NCBI GenBank assembly: GCA_013002105.1
Contig: JABDKS010000311.1
Span: 1 to 19,277, forward strand
DNA from: Pirellulaceae bacterium
Lineage (GTDB): Bacteria > Planctomycetota > Planctomycetia > Pirellulales > Pirellulaceae
DNA length: 19,277 nt
Reading direction: 5' to 3'
The position numbers were made by a program, and so were the translations under genes. Shown here in pieces: positions 1-7,419 of this stretch; within the stretch, counting starts at the first letter, position 1, and every line of letters starts with the position of its first letter. A model generated the notes under the pieces. It was not told where the DNA came from and made no database searches. It saw only the letters and a program-made list of their open reading frames with translations.

Positions 1-6
1 GCGGAC

Positions 7-882
7 TTGGTGACTGATCGCCGCGATTGGTATCGCGCACCCACTTTCGGATGGTTGCGTCGGCAGGGGCACTTGATCGCGTTCTGGATTGTCATTCCCG
101 TATTGTTGTGGCTGTTGTCACTGGGAACGATGCAATACGCCGGATCGACATTCCCAACCTGGTTGGGCTTCACGCTTGGCTATTTATCGTTGGCTGCCAT
201 CGCCGGGTCGATGGCAAATCTACGATGGTGGTGGCGATGGACCTGGTTTGCTGGGCTCTTGGCGGTCTGCGCGACGTTGCTACCGTTTGGTTGGATGACG
301 GACCGTTGGGACGATTACGGTCACGAGTATTTTTTCGGCGTCACCACCATGGTGGTTTATCTGCTGACGTCGATGTTTCGACAGGTCAGCGGGCCGTTGG
401 TTCGCGACCCACTGAATCGTGACTGCGACGACGAGTGCCGAGATCGACCGCCAATCACCGGTCACAGTCCACCGCGACTTCAATTCTCCATCGTCCAATT
501 GGTTGCTTGGACGACCCTGTGCGCGATCCTGATTGCGATCGCCAAAATGCGCTGGCACCACTACGCGGAAATATCCTCCCTGGATGACTACACCTACATG
601 GTGATTGCTGCGATCTTCGTTGCCCTGGTGACGATGGCATTGCTGATGTTGCGTCGGTGGGCGATTGCTTGGACCATCGGATCACTGTTTGTGTCGTTAG
701 CGACGGGGTTGGCAGCGGGTTACGCGGTTCATCGGCAGTTTACGGCCGATATCGTGTGGCACTTCGGCGCAATCTATGTCTCCCAGGCGTTCATCATGTT
801 GTTGACATTCTGGACGGTCCGCTGGGCGGGCTATCGCCTATCGACAAAGCGAACCCCAAGTGAGGGCCCACCCAACGTTTGA
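7..882 (+). CDS. Hypothetical eight-helix membrane protein, planctomycete type; 5' end may lie outside the window
   Basis: I do not recognise a functional family. The 291 residues show about eight hydrophobic segments, near 22-42, 52-70, 76-96, 108-124, 162-180, 196-215, 218-240 and 250-272. They form two groups of four, separated by a charged, Cys- and Asp-rich linker at about 130-158. The start of the second half (PRLQFSIVQLVAWTTL, about 156-171) resembles the FSLRTLL-type segment that recurs in planctomycete membrane proteins. The first usable codons are TTG at 7 and GTG at 10. The frame stays open to the window edge, so the true start could be upstream. No catalytic motif is visible. It converges on the DUF1559 gene across a hairpin-rich spacer. 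It is likely real because the hydrophobic pattern is continuous; its function is unknown. Confidence 0.75.
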   Translation: MVTDRRDWYRAPTFGWLRRQGHLIAFWIVIPVLLWLLSLGTMQYAGSTFPTWLGFTLGYLSLAAIAGSMANLRWWWRWTWFAGLLAVCATLLPFGWMTDRWDDYGHEYFFGVTTMVVYLLTSMFRQVSGPLVRDPLNRDCDDECRDRPPITGHSPPRLQFSIVQLVAWTTLCAILIAIAKMRWHHYAEISSLDDYTYMVIAAIFVALVTMALLMLRRWAIAWTIGSLFVSLATGLAAGYAVHRQFTADIVWHFGAIYVSQAFIMLLTFWTVRWAGYRLSTKRTPSEGPPNV

Positions 883-906
883 CACAGACATTGGAGTCGT
901 AGCAAA

Positions 907-950
907 CCGGGCGGGCGTTGATCGCCCGGGTGTTGATTGCTCGGGCAATC
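907..950. terminator. Two adjacent hairpins between convergent genes, possible bidirectional terminator
   Basis: The spacer 883-992 lies between two converging genes. It contains a 7 bp stem (ccgggcg at 907-913 pairing with cgcccgg at 923-929, 9 nt loop). A 6 bp stem follows (gattgc at 935-940 with gcaatc at 945-950, loop tcgg). No long T run follows, so intrinsic termination is uncertain. The sequence is also a degenerate repeat: ttgatcgcccggg, ttgattgctcggg and ttattgctcggg occur in succession between about 918 and 966. Confidence 0.4.
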
Positions 951-992
951 CAATTATTGCTCGGGCGATACAGCTAGCAATATTGAACAAGC

Positions 993-2612
993 TCAGAAGT
1001 TTGGAACCCGTTCGCCGCCGTCGCGGGTTAGCAACGCTTTGAATAGATCCACGTCGATGCTGTGGGTGATGAAGCGAACGCTGCCGTCGTAAAACAGGGC
1101 ATGAAAGCCGCCTGCGTGAATGTGACCCATTTGCGAAATCGGGTCGTCCATGTTGATCTCCATCACGTCAGGCTTGGACCAGACGACCGCTTCGCTCGCA
1201 TCGGCTTCGACGACGGCAATGGTGTTGGACGTGCCGTCGGTAATGTCGCGAAAACTGGTTTGACCTTCCGGTTTCAAGCCGAGGTGTTCGCCGATCAGTG
1301 CTCGAAACACGGTTTTTCCCGGTGGCAGCGGCAAGCTTGGATCTTCAAAGACGCTAATAACAGCGTCTGCAAATTGGATGTTGTGATCGCTGTCCCACGG
1401 TTCGTCCAAATGAAACTGTTCGTAAAGGGCTTGTTGCTCGATAAACGGTAGAATCGCCACGCGCCAGCTTAACAGCGGTTTGCCATCGTCGTCCGTGATC
1501 GTGCTTGGCAATCGACGGAACGCGGAATGGTGGTTGTGAAAAGCGAGCCCGATCTGCTTGAGATTATTCGACGCGTTCATCCGTCGCGCGGCTTCGCGAG
1601 CGGCTTGCAAGGCCGGCAGCAGCAATCCGACCAGCACTCCTGTTGTCGCGATTGGCAATTCTGCTCGGATGCTGATCAGCACCCGGTCGTTTTGTTGTTC
1701 GGGACGGATCATGCCGACGATGTGATTGGCGATCCGCGTGACGTAAGCACGTTGTGCGTCGGGCATTCGGCCTTCGCCGCGGATGTTTTGCGATATCGCA
1801 TTGATCGCCATCAAACGTGCAAACTTGATCGAGTCATCCAGAATCTCGTGGACTTGTGCGGCCGCATCGGCGTCCTTGCAAAGGAATTCCATGTCAATGG
1901 TGTGGGCGATCCCTTCGGAGGCACTTTCGATGATCAGGGCATCCAGCAGGTCCGGCAGTTTGGTGACATGGCCCAATTCCGGTGGCAAGTCATTGGCAGC
2001 TTGCTGCATCATTTGTTGCAGCATCGGTCGCAGGGGTTCGATCGCCAATACCATCTGCGACCCTTTGTTTTCCATTGGGTTTTCGCGAATCAAATTGGCA
2101 ACCGGTCCGCCGCCTTTGGCCGAGTTGAGCATTGGCTCGAACATCATTTCGGTGGCGACAAGAATTTTTCGCGGACTCAGCGCATGCACCAGCATTGCCG
2201 GCTGGCCCTGCCCGACAACGTGGACCGTTTTGCCGGCGATGGTCCGGGTTGCGGGCTGGCCGAATAAAGCGGGTGAGATATCAGCTGGATCGTAATCGGC
2301 CGACAGGGTGACCAAAAAACCCATCGGAGGTTCGCCCGGACCGGTGGGCATCCCAGTCACGCTCTTGATCTCGATGATGGACATGGGATCCAAGCCAAGT
2401 TGTTCTTTGCTCCAGGCTTGAGCGACTTCGACCGGCAGCCAGTCGAGCGATGGAGTATTCAGAAAAGCGGGGACATTCATCCGCGACGACATGATTGCGT
2501 TGAGCGGGACGTGCTCTGCCTCGGTGCTGACAAACGCTGTTTGAGCAAAACTGGAGACAGTGAAAACGCTGGTCATCAGCACGCCAGCGAGAAGGATTCG
2601 GAGTGCAGTCAT
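993..2612 (-). CDS. Secreted DUF1559 (pilin-like) domain protein with a long N-terminal domain
   Basis: The 539-residue protein starts with a Sec-type signal (hydrophobic residues 5-20, likely cut after SSFA at about 23). Residues 25-320 match no family I can name; they contain an alternating-hydrophobic core and a Met/Gln-rich stretch near 195-206. Residues about 325-535 are a DUF1559 domain: the LLLPALQAAREAARR helix (331-345), NNLKQIGLAFHNHH (349-362), LSWRVAILPFIEQQALY (381-397), DGTSNTI (459-465) and the H-x9-DG motif (H499, D509-G510). DUF1559 proteins usually begin with a type IV prepilin leader and carry this helix at the N-terminus. Here it is internal and the leader is replaced by a cleavable signal. 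The ATG at 2612 has a modest AAGG seven bases upstream. Function is unknown; an extracytoplasmic structural or binding role is an inference. Confidence 0.88.
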   Translation of the reverse strand: MTALRILLAGVLMTSVFTVSSFAQTAFVSTEAEHVPLNAIMSSRMNVPAFLNTPSLDWLPVEVAQAWSKEQLGLDPMSIIEIKSVTGMPTGPGEPPMGFLVTLSADYDPADISPALFGQPATRTIAGKTVHVVGQGQPAMLVHALSPRKILVATEMMFEPMLNSAKGGGPVANLIRENPMENKGSQMVLAIEPLRPMLQQMMQQAANDLPPELGHVTKLPDLLDALIIESASEGIAHTIDMEFLCKDADAAAQVHEILDDSIKFARLMAINAISQNIRGEGRMPDAQRAYVTRIANHIVGMIRPEQQNDRVLISIRAELPIATTGVLVGLLLPALQAAREAARRMNASNNLKQIGLAFHNHHSAFRRLPSTITDDDGKPLLSWRVAILPFIEQQALYEQFHLDEPWDSDHNIQFADAVISVFEDPSLPLPPGKTVFRALIGEHLGLKPEGQTSFRDITDGTSNTIAVVEADASEAVVWSKPDVMEINMDDPISQMGHIHAGGFHALFYDGSVRFITHSIDVDLFKALLTRDGGERVPNF

Positions 2613-2953
2613 GAACGGACCTTGCCAGACAAAAGCAACGTGAGGAAGAGAAACAGATTATCGATCACTGATTGTATCGGATCAGGCGAGTCGTTTGGCG
2701 GCTCATGATCATCCTGTTTGCAGTCGCATCCTGCCCGAGTGAATTCCCGCGAGGTTCCCTACTCACGACTGGGGCATTGCAACGGGGCAGCGACTTTTGA
2801 ACCATTGGGCAATAGCCTAAGCTGTAAACTGGGCTAAGCTGTACATCACTTCACCACGTTGCTCTGGTCGTCTTTTGATGACAACGATGGGCCGGTGCGT
2901 GTGAACGGAAATGAACGTTGACCTCTTCCCATCAACCAATGGGTTCCACCGCT
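2613..2953. other. Divergent intergenic region with a 17 bp-spaced direct repeat
   Basis: This gap separates the divergent DUF1559 and PQQ-propeller genes and must hold both promoters, but I see no convincing -35/-10 pair. The sequence ctaagctgta occurs twice, at 2817-2826 and 2834-2843. The two copies begin 17 bases apart and lie about 110-140 bp before the propeller start. It could be a binding site read from one DNA face or a chance duplication. No coding sequence or RNA gene is recognised. Confidence 0.35.
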
Positions 2954-4408
2954 ATGCGATTCACATTTGTATTGTTGTCTGTCGTTTTACTTGGGGCGCC
3001 CTCGATGGCCGATTGGCCGCAGTGGCGAGGTCCCGAGCGATCCGGTTACATCCAATCGGGGCCATTGCTTACGGAGTTACCCAGTGATGGATTAGAGCCA
3101 CTGTGGCGAATCGATTCGTTTGCCGGCGGCACCTCGGGTGGTTGGAGTTCACCGGTGATCAGCGGTAATCGCGTCTTTGTCTATTCGCACACCAAAGAGC
3201 GGAACAAGGATGCCGATCTTGGTGAAGCCAAATATCCGTGGTTATCACCTGACAAACGAACCGGCATGACGGACGAACAGTACGCCGACTACGAAATCAA
3301 GCGACGTGACGAAAACGAAGCCCGCGCGAAAGCCTATCGCTTTGAACAACGTTTGGTCTGCGCTGATCTGAACAGCGGTGACATCCTGTGGGATCAGGTC
3401 GAACCAACCGTTTACACACGATTCACGCAGTCCAGCACGCCGTGTGTTGCAGATGGAAAAGTATTTGTGCTTTCGCCGGCTCGCACTGCCCGATGTTATG
3501 ACGCTCAGACCGGCAACGTACTGTGGAGTACGCCAATCGAAGGGGCTTTCCGTGATGAATTTTTCTCCAGTTCATTCGCAGTCGAAGGCTCCATCGCACT
3601 CGTTTCCTGTGGACCGTTGGTGGCGATCAATGTGGATGATGGCCGCGAGTTGTGGCGAGGCGATGGCGACGCTGAGTATCAGTCGCACAGTAGTCCGGTT
3701 ATCTGGCATGCTAAGTCCGGCGCCGTTGCGATCACCAATACATCAGGTGGTCGAACCGAGGCTTATCGGATTTCCGATGGCAAAAAATTGTGGGTCATCC
3801 AATCGGGTGCGGGCAGTTCGACACCGATCGTTGCTGACAACATTTTGTTGACCTATGGATCATCAAGAAAAAGCGGCCTGACTGCCTATCAACTCAATGA
3901 CACAGCGAGTGAGAAACAACCTGAGCAAATTTGGCAGTTTCAGCGTGCCGCCGACTCGGGCTCGACCCCCGTCGTGCGGGGTGATTCGGTGTTTGTTCAG
4001 GGAGAGAAACGCGTCGCGAAGGTCAGGTTGGCGGATGGGAAATCGCAATGGCAAACGACTTTGAAGATCAGCACTCCCAAATACACGTCGATGATTGGTG
4101 TCGGCGACCAGCTCTTTTACGGTTGGGAAGGTCTGATGGCGTTTCGGGCAGATGGCGATCGGTTTGAGCAAATCTATGATGCCGAGATCGATTCGCGGGG
4201 GCGTTTGATTCGCGGAGACGACTTGCGGCGATTGTTAAAACTGGATGAATTGGCGGCCACCGATGGCGGCTTGTCGAAATCCGAGCGGTTGTGGCAGGAC
4301 GAAGCGGTTAAATCGGGGCCATTGGGATGCAGTACGCCGGCATTCAGCGACGGAAAATTGGTCATTCGGCTTCGCAATTCAGTAATTTGTTTCGATCTAA
4401 GGCCGTGA
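2954..4408 (+). CDS. Secreted PQQ-type beta-propeller protein (BamB-like repeats)
   Basis: A 484-residue exported protein. The signal peptide covers residues 1-19 (hydrophobic FVLLSVVLLGA, cut after SMA). The mature protein begins with DWPQWRGP, a typical opening of planctomycete PQQ-like propellers. Blade-type repeats ending in G-x-x-LW are visible at GDILW (142-146), GNVLW (187-191), GRELW (230-234) and GKKLW (276-280), with SSTP/SSP strand motifs at 160-163, 246-248, 288-291 and 337-339. Two charged insertions (about 80-132 and 402-455) look helical. No enzyme motif of a quinoprotein dehydrogenase is evident, so a scaffold or binding role is as likely as catalysis. I prefer the ATG at 2954 because it places the signal peptide at the terminus. 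An ATG at 2939 and a TTG at 2918 are in frame, but none has a Shine-Dalgarno. It reads away from the DUF1559 gene. Confidence 0.85.
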   Translation: MRFTFVLLSVVLLGAPSMADWPQWRGPERSGYIQSGPLLTELPSDGLEPLWRIDSFAGGTSGGWSSPVISGNRVFVYSHTKERNKDADLGEAKYPWLSPDKRTGMTDEQYADYEIKRRDENEARAKAYRFEQRLVCADLNSGDILWDQVEPTVYTRFTQSSTPCVADGKVFVLSPARTARCYDAQTGNVLWSTPIEGAFRDEFFSSSFAVEGSIALVSCGPLVAINVDDGRELWRGDGDAEYQSHSSPVIWHAKSGAVAITNTSGGRTEAYRISDGKKLWVIQSGAGSSTPIVADNILLTYGSSRKSGLTAYQLNDTASEKQPEQIWQFQRAADSGSTPVVRGDSVFVQGEKRVAKVRLADGKSQWQTTLKISTPKYTSMIGVGDQLFYGWEGLMAFRADGDRFEQIYDAEIDSRGRLIRGDDLRRLLKLDELAATDGGLSKSERLWQDEAVKSGPLGCSTPAFSDGKLVIRLRNSVICFDLRP

Positions 4409-4601
4409 TTTGGGCCTTGTTCCCCTCCACTGGATAAATGTTCAGATAGGTCGCATTTGTTGCGCTGTTTTAGTTGGAACAATGCGAGTAGGGTGTAGAA
4501 AGCTAAAAGGGCATGGAAGTCGATGAGGATGATGTCGAGGAACGCCATACTTTAGTTGGCGACTCGAGACCGACCTTGTCAACGAATCTCGAAACCATTC
4601 A

Positions 4602-4625
4602 CCATCGGCCTGAGCAGGCCGATGG
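4602..4625. other. Perfect 10 bp hairpin ahead of the kinase gene
   Basis: ccatcggcct (4602-4611) pairs exactly with aggccgatgg (4616-4625) around the loop gagc, and is followed by aactttt. It lies about 190 bases after the PQQ-propeller stop and 33 bases before the kinase ATG. It may end transcription from the propeller gene, or form a structure in the kinase leader. An AAGGAAG (4639-4645) sits between it and the ATG, 13 bases from the start and thus rather far for a ribosome site. The rest of 4409-4658 shows nothing recognisable. Confidence 0.5.
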
Positions 4626-4658
4626 AACTTTTCTGATCAAGGAAGATTTGGCAGCCCA

Positions 4659-5780
4659 ATGCAATCAACCACTCGTTACGAACCGAACCCGACGATCACG
4701 CATCATGGTTCCCGGGGGAAACAGTCCGACCCGGAGTTGGTGGAGCGCTATGATGCGCTCACGCGCAGTCGGAAGGTCAGTTGGACTGGACACCATCATT
4801 TGCTCCGCATGCTTGGCCGTGGCGGGCAAGGTGAAGTTTATTTGACAGAGTATCGCGGGACCGACGGGTTCACCGTCCCGGTTGCGATGAAGATCTTTTC
4901 GCCGGAACGTTACAAAACGCGGCGCGGATACGACGAAGCGATGGGACGTGTTGCGACAATCGCATCGAGTGTTGCCCTGATTCAGCACGACAACTTGCTG
5001 GACGTACAGAACTTCTTTGAACGCGACGGCATTCGCATCATGATGATGGAGTGGGTCGACGGCTACGATTTGCGTCAACTAGCAGCCCCGCGTTGCCTGG
5101 ACTTACTACGCGATGTCGTACCGGCACGGCGGTGGGATTACATCAACGAAGTGATCATTACCGACGGACCGCAACAGTCGCGGTTCAAACCGGGTGTCGC
5201 GGTTGCAATCGTTCGCGAGTGTCTGGCGGCACTAGCGGCCCTGCACCGCGAGGGCATTGTGCATGGCGATGTGAAGCCCGCAAATATCATGCTGAAACGA
5301 TCCGGTCATGCGAAGTTGATCGATATGGGATCGGCATTCAATTACAAGGATCCGCCTCGCGATCGTGAGTGCACACCGCTGTATGCTGCTCCGGAAGTAT
5401 TGGAGAATTACGAAGCGACGCCACGCAGTGACTTGGCCAGTTTGGGTTACGTCTTGATCGAACTGTTGAGCGGGCAAAATATTTTTGCCGGACAGGAGAA
5501 ACTACGTGACCTGTTGAAAGCGAAACGCGAGTTGCCGTCGAAGTTGTTCGGCATGCTGCCCGACGAATTGGTCGCCAATGAGTTGCTGATGAATTTCTTG
5601 TTGGGACTGATCGCACCGGATCCGAATCGGCGTTTTCCGACGGCCGATGCGGCCGAGCACGTCGATCAGGGAGCGGCGGCATTTCATCGCCAATTGGTCA
5701 TGAGTGACATGGCGACGGAATACTCCAACGACATTCGTCTGTGGCTGGAAGAACTGCGTCAGTTAGAAACGTTTGAATGA
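4659..5780 (+). CDS. Soluble Hanks-type serine/threonine protein kinase, non-RD variant
   Basis: A 373-residue protein with a single kinase domain at about 48-340. The glycine loop is GRGGQGEVY (53-61), the ATP lysine is K78 in VAMK, and E93 is a plausible helix-C partner. The catalytic loop is HGDVKPAN (202-209) with D204, K206 and N209. The metal-binding motif reads DMG (222-224) instead of DFG. A short activation segment ends in APE (244-246), and the R of DPNRRF (321-326) fits the conserved C-lobe arginine. The residue before catalytic D204 is Gly rather than Arg, so it lacks the usual HRD activation-loop clamp. All catalytic residues are present and an active enzyme is expected. There is no transmembrane helix, PASTA or TPR repeat, unlike many PknB-type receptors. 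Its stop overlaps the next gene's ATG (ATGA at 5777-5780), which suggests translational coupling. The substrate is unknown. Confidence 0.88.
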   Translation: MQSTTRYEPNPTITHHGSRGKQSDPELVERYDALTRSRKVSWTGHHHLLRMLGRGGQGEVYLTEYRGTDGFTVPVAMKIFSPERYKTRRGYDEAMGRVATIASSVALIQHDNLLDVQNFFERDGIRIMMMEWVDGYDLRQLAAPRCLDLLRDVVPARRWDYINEVIITDGPQQSRFKPGVAVAIVRECLAALAALHREGIVHGDVKPANIMLKRSGHAKLIDMGSAFNYKDPPRDRECTPLYAAPEVLENYEATPRSDLASLGYVLIELLSGQNIFAGQEKLRDLLKAKRELPSKLFGMLPDELVANELLMNFLLGLIAPDPNRRFPTADAAEHVDQGAAAFHRQLVMSDMATEYSNDIRLWLEELRQLETFE

Positions 5781-6577
5781 ACGATGCACATCTAACGACG
5801 GCGATCGAAGCGGCGCGAGCCGGGGCGGCGGAATTGATGTCCCGCCGCGATAGTCGTGTGGTCAGCGAAAAAGCGCCCAAAGATTTGGTCACCGACGCGG
5901 ATCTGGCGTCACAAGAGGCGATCCGCGATCTGCTGTCATCTGCCTATCCGCAGTATGCGTTTGTGGGCGAGGAAGAAGGCGAGAATGATCCGCCAGAGTC
6001 GGTGCGGCGTGGTGATGCTGACGCACCGCCATGTTGGGTCGTGGATCCGTTGGACGGTACGATTAATTTCGTCCATCGCTTGCAAAGTTTTGCCGTTTCG
6101 ATCGGATTGTACGCGGCGGGGAAAATGCGGTTGGGTGTGATCTATGACCCTGTTGCCAATGAAATGTTTTCTGCCTTGGATGGTCACGGTGCATCGGTCA
6201 ATGGACGGCCAATGAAAGTGAGCGATTGCGACGACTTGTCCAACGGTTTGATCGCTTGCAGTTTTCCGGCCGGTGTAAAAAAGGATGCTCCGGAGGTGGA
6301 GAGATTTGTGAGCGTTTTGGAGTGCTGTCGATCGCTCCGCAGGCTCGGGTCTTGTGCACTGAATATGTGTTACGTCGCCGATGGCCGATTGGACGCGTAC
6401 TGGGCGACGAACGTTGCTGCGTGGGATTCCGCGGCCGGAACCGTGATTGCTCGTGAGGCCGGCGCAGTATTGACCGCGTATGATGGGTCACCGATGGATG
6501 ATTGGAATCCAAGATTTTGCGTTGCCTGTAGTCCGCCCGTGCATCAACGCATCGTTGGGTTACTGTCCAAGGTTTAA
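5777..6577 (+). CDS. Inositol monophosphatase-family phosphatase
   Basis: A 266-residue protein, normal length for the Mg2+-dependent, Li+-sensitive IMPase/FBPase-like phosphatase family. The metal ligands are visible in order: GEE (64-66), WVVDPLDGTINF (87-98) with D90 and D93, and WDSAAG (216-221) with D217. Family members hydrolyse myo-inositol phosphate, 3'-phosphoadenosine phosphates, histidinol phosphate or fructose bisphosphate, and the sequence alone does not fix the substrate. The intact GTINFVH after motif 1 fits SuhB-like inositol monophosphatases best. It overlaps the upstream kinase by four bases with no separate ribosome site, so it is probably co-expressed with it. A terminator-like hairpin follows 28 bases after the stop. 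The protein has no signal peptide and should act in the cytoplasm. Confidence 0.9.
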   Translation: MNDAHLTTAIEAARAGAAELMSRRDSRVVSEKAPKDLVTDADLASQEAIRDLLSSAYPQYAFVGEEEGENDPPESVRRGDADAPPCWVVDPLDGTINFVHRLQSFAVSIGLYAAGKMRLGVIYDPVANEMFSALDGHGASVNGRPMKVSDCDDLSNGLIACSFPAGVKKDAPEVERFVSVLECCRSLRRLGSCALNMCYVADGRLDAYWATNVAAWDSAAGTVIAREAGAVLTAYDGSPMDDWNPRFCVACSPPVHQRIVGLLSKV

Positions 6578-6604
6578 TTGGGCACCGTCTCGAAGAGTCA
6601 AATT

Positions 6605-6637
6605 GGCGGAAAAGGGGCTGCCCCCTTTTTCGACGCC
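6605..6637 (+). terminator. Rho-independent-like terminator after the phosphatase gene
   Basis: aaaagggg (6610-6617) pairs with cccctttt (6622-6629) around ctgc, and the stem can be extended by ggcg (6605-6608) with cgcc (6634-6637). The 3' arm itself ends in five T residues. It starts 28 bases after the phosphatase stop and would close the kinase-phosphatase unit. The A and T tracts make it potentially active in both directions. Confidence 0.6.
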
Positions 6638-6730
6638 GACTGGTTTATCAGATAGTCTAGCCCAGCGAGTGGAGCGTCTCGGCGAAAAGGATCACGCAAC
6701 TGTCGACGCCTTCGCCTGATCGGAACCGAC

Positions 6731-6736
6731 AAGGAG
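6731..6736 (+). promoter_or_regulatory. Ribosome binding site of the flavin reductase gene
   Basis: A consensus AAGGAG lies seven bases before the ATG at 6744 and fixes that start. It is the best Shine-Dalgarno in a window where many genes lack one. Confidence 0.75.
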
Positions 6737-6743
6737 AACGACC

Positions 6744-7364
6744 ATGCAGTTTGATCCCGACGATATGTCGGTGCGAGATATCTATGGTTGGATGGTGGGG
6801 TTAATTACGCCACGACCCATCGCATGGGTATCAACTTTGTCCATCGATGGGATCGCGAACCTAGCTCCGTTCAGCTTCTTTAATGGCGTCGGTGGCAATC
6901 CGCCAACGATTGTTTTTTGCCCCGCGAACAATCGCGAGGGGCGACCCAAGGATACCTTGGCGAACATTCAGCGAACGGGTCAATTCGCGGTCAACTTGGT
7001 AACCGCGGCGGACGTCGAAGCGATGAATCTGACGTCTGCCGATTTTGCGGCTGACGAAGACGAGTTTGCGCTGGCATCGATCGCCAAGGCACCGTGCGAT
7101 CGAATTGACGTCCCCAGAGTTGCTCAGGCAGCCGCAACGTTGGAGTGCCAACTTCATTCGGCGATTCAGCTGGGCACAGGACCGGGCGGAGCCAACTTGG
7201 TGATTGGCCGTGTCGTTTACCTGCATGTTAGTGACGCGGTCGTTGACGAAACGGGTCGTTTACGCGCAGACAAGTTGGACACGATCGGACGGATGGGCGG
7301 TGCGCAGTATGTTCGCACCTCCGACCGATTTGAAATGCCACGACCGAAACGACCGACCGTTTAG
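6744..7364 (+). CDS. Flavin reductase-like (FMN-binding split-barrel) domain protein
   Basis: A 206-residue cytoplasmic protein with the flavin reductase-like domain over nearly its whole length. Family signatures visible are PRPIAWVSTLSIDGIANLAP (23-42), FSFFNGVGGNPPTIVF (43-58), RPKDTLANI (67-75), a GRVVYLHV strand (155-162) and the closing YVRTSDRFEMPRP (189-201). Relatives bind FMN and include flavoredoxins and NAD(P)H:flavin oxidoreductases; which partner this one serves is not shown. The start is fixed by a strong AAGGAG. It stands alone after a terminator and converges on the DUF1571 gene. A short hairpin (gcggcc 7381-7386, ggccgc 7390-7395, then TTT) lies in the 55 bp between them and may stop transcription. 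Confidence 0.87.
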   Translation: MQFDPDDMSVRDIYGWMVGLITPRPIAWVSTLSIDGIANLAPFSFFNGVGGNPPTIVFCPANNREGRPKDTLANIQRTGQFAVNLVTAADVEAMNLTSADFAADEDEFALASIAKAPCDRIDVPRVAQAAATLECQLHSAIQLGTGPGGANLVIGRVVYLHVSDAVVDETGRLRADKLDTIGRMGGAQYVRTSDRFEMPRPKRPTV

Positions 7365-7380
7365 CCGCGGCTGATTCCCG

Positions 7381-7395
7381 GCGGCCGCAGGCCGC
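7381..7395. terminator. Short GC hairpin between convergent genes
   Basis: gcggcc pairs with ggccgc around a three-base loop gca and is followed by ttt on the plus strand. It lies 17 bases after the flavin reductase stop and 25 bases beyond the DUF1571 stop on the other strand. The T run is short, so this is a weak call. Confidence 0.35.
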
Positions 7396-7419
7396 TTTGA
7401 GACGCGAATCGATTGTCCA

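Noticed and set aside
1527..2267. Long plus-strand open frame (246 codons) opposite the DUF1559 gene
   Set aside because: His/Gln/Asp-rich translation without motifs, fully inside a well supported gene on the other strand; a composition shadow.
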